Positions 63,475-64,000 of a stretch of DNA of 64,000 bases are shown here, piece after piece. Under the pieces are notes generated by a model. That model did no database searches. It saw nothing but the letters and a program-made list of their open reading frames with translations, and was not told where the DNA came from. Source of the DNA: an uncultured Mycoplasmatota bacterium (GTDB lineage Bacteria > Bacillota_I > Bacilli_A > RF39 > UBA660); contig URZY01000006.1 in NCBI GenBank assembly GCA_900552495.1, positions 1 to 64,000 of the forward strand, written 5' to 3'. A program made the translations under genes and the position numbers. Position 1 is the first letter of the stretch. The number at the start of each line of letters is the position of its first letter.

Positions 63475-64000
63475 ATGAAATTAATAGTTGGTTTAGGCAA
63501 TCCAGGAAAGGCGTATGAGAATACGAGACATAATATTGGGTTCTCGTTTTTGGATAGTTATATTTTAAAAAAAGGTTTTTATGGTAATTGGAAAGAAAAA
63601 TATAACGGGTTATATTTTGAAACTACTGTAAATGGTGATAAAGTTTTGTTTTTGAAACCACAATCTTATATGAATTTATCTGGCAGTGTTGTTAGTCAAT
63701 TTGTTAATTTCTATAAGATCTCTGTTGAAGATCTTTTTGTTGTTTCCGATGATTTGGATTTGAATGTTGGAAACTTTAAATTAAAAGCAAAAGGGTCTTG
63801 TGGTGGACATAATGGATTGCGTGATATTGAGAAGAATTTAAAAACTCAAGAATACAAGCGTTTAAAAATAGGTATTTCTAATAATAAAAATTTAGATACT
63901 AAAGATTATGTTTTGGGGAAATTTACTAATGATGAAAGGGAAGCATATAAGCAGTTATTTCCTATTTTATGTGAGGTAATGGATGAATATTTTATATCTC
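63475..64000 (+). CDS. pth: Peptidyl-tRNA hydrolase, truncated by the window end
   Basis: The first 175 codons are visible, nearly the full length of the family (about 185-190). Catalytic and binding residues are present: VGLGNPGKAYENTRHNIGF (Asn10 and His20), the YMNLSG motif and DDLDLNVG. GGHNGLRDIEKN also matches. It recycles peptidyl-tRNA. The start has an AGAGGTGAT site. In Bacillus this is spoVC, also downstream of this gene group. Confidence 0.93.
   Translation, partial: MKLIVGLGNPGKAYENTRHNIGFSFLDSYILKKGFYGNWKEKYNGLYFETTVNGDKVLFLKPQSYMNLSGSVVSQFVNFYKISVEDLFVVSDDLDLNVGNFKLKAKGSCGGHNGLRDIEKNLKTQEYKRLKIGISNNKNLDTKDYVLGKFTNDEREAYKQLFPILCEVMDEYFIS

Overview
The window is an AT-rich chromosomal segment from a low-GC Bacillota bacterium, most likely class Bacilli. 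TGA is used as a stop, so this is not the Mycoplasma code. Bacilli-type markers are the RNA polymerase delta subunit, a Noc/ParB pair with both kinds of target site, a ComK-family protein, and gene orders matching Bacillus. The order prfA-prmC-spoIIR is Bacillus-like, as are ywiB-argS, rpsF-ssb-rpsR-DHH-rplI-dnaB-walJ-rlmH, rpmH-rnpA-yidC-jag-mnmE-mnmG-rsmG-noc-parA-parB, and dnaX-ybaB-recR-bofA. Sporulation genes (spoIIQ, spoIIR, a short bofA) suggest a spore former or a descendant of one. No rRNA, tRNA, insertion sequence or CRISPR array was seen.
Layout: the replication origin lies around dnaA (46.7-48.5 kb). Almost everything to its left is on the minus strand and everything to its right on the plus strand, as expected for co-orientation with replication.
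0-13.5 kb (minus): cell-wall and sporulation genes (tagO-like, mbl, spoIIQ, murA, spoIIR), sugar metabolism (rpiB, fba), translation termination (prfA, prmC), rpmE, rpoE, argS and ywiB, separated by many tight intrinsic terminators.
13.5-17.2 kb (plus): a class A penicillin-binding protein, a LemA-like protein and pta.
17.2-23.7 kb: the accessory part of the window. A minus-strand cluster encodes three small WXG100 proteins and three larger proteins that join a WXG100-like N-terminus to a peptidoglycan-hydrolase domain (CHAP, GH73, C39-like). It is flanked by a 652-residue protein with a HopA1-like region and three C-terminal 15-16-residue repeats, and by a divergent unknown gene. No secretion ATPase is present, so the type VII machinery must be elsewhere.
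23.7-31.9 kb (minus): one long operon from a DHH phosphoesterase to ung, and the rpsF-ssb-rpsR operon behind a structured leader.
32-46.7 kb (minus): ychF, an AbgT-type transporter in the parAB-mscS operon, noc, the tRNA-modification and rsmG operon, and jag-yidC-rnpA-rpmH.
47-56 kb (plus): dnaA, dnaN, a ComK-family gene, recF, gyrB, gyrA.
55.9-56.6 kb: a 700-base gene-free stretch carrying a Noc site, three parS sites and three perfect DnaA boxes, two of them in a repeated parS-DnaA-box module.
56.6-64 kb (plus): SRP RNA, tadA, dnaX, ybaB, recR, bofA-like, holB, ricT, trmN6-like, rsmI, a second Noc site and a truncated pth.
The most interesting items are the WXG/cell-wall-hydrolase island with its repeat-tailed neighbour, the composite parS/DnaA/Noc intergenic region, and the ComK-family gene between dnaN and recF.
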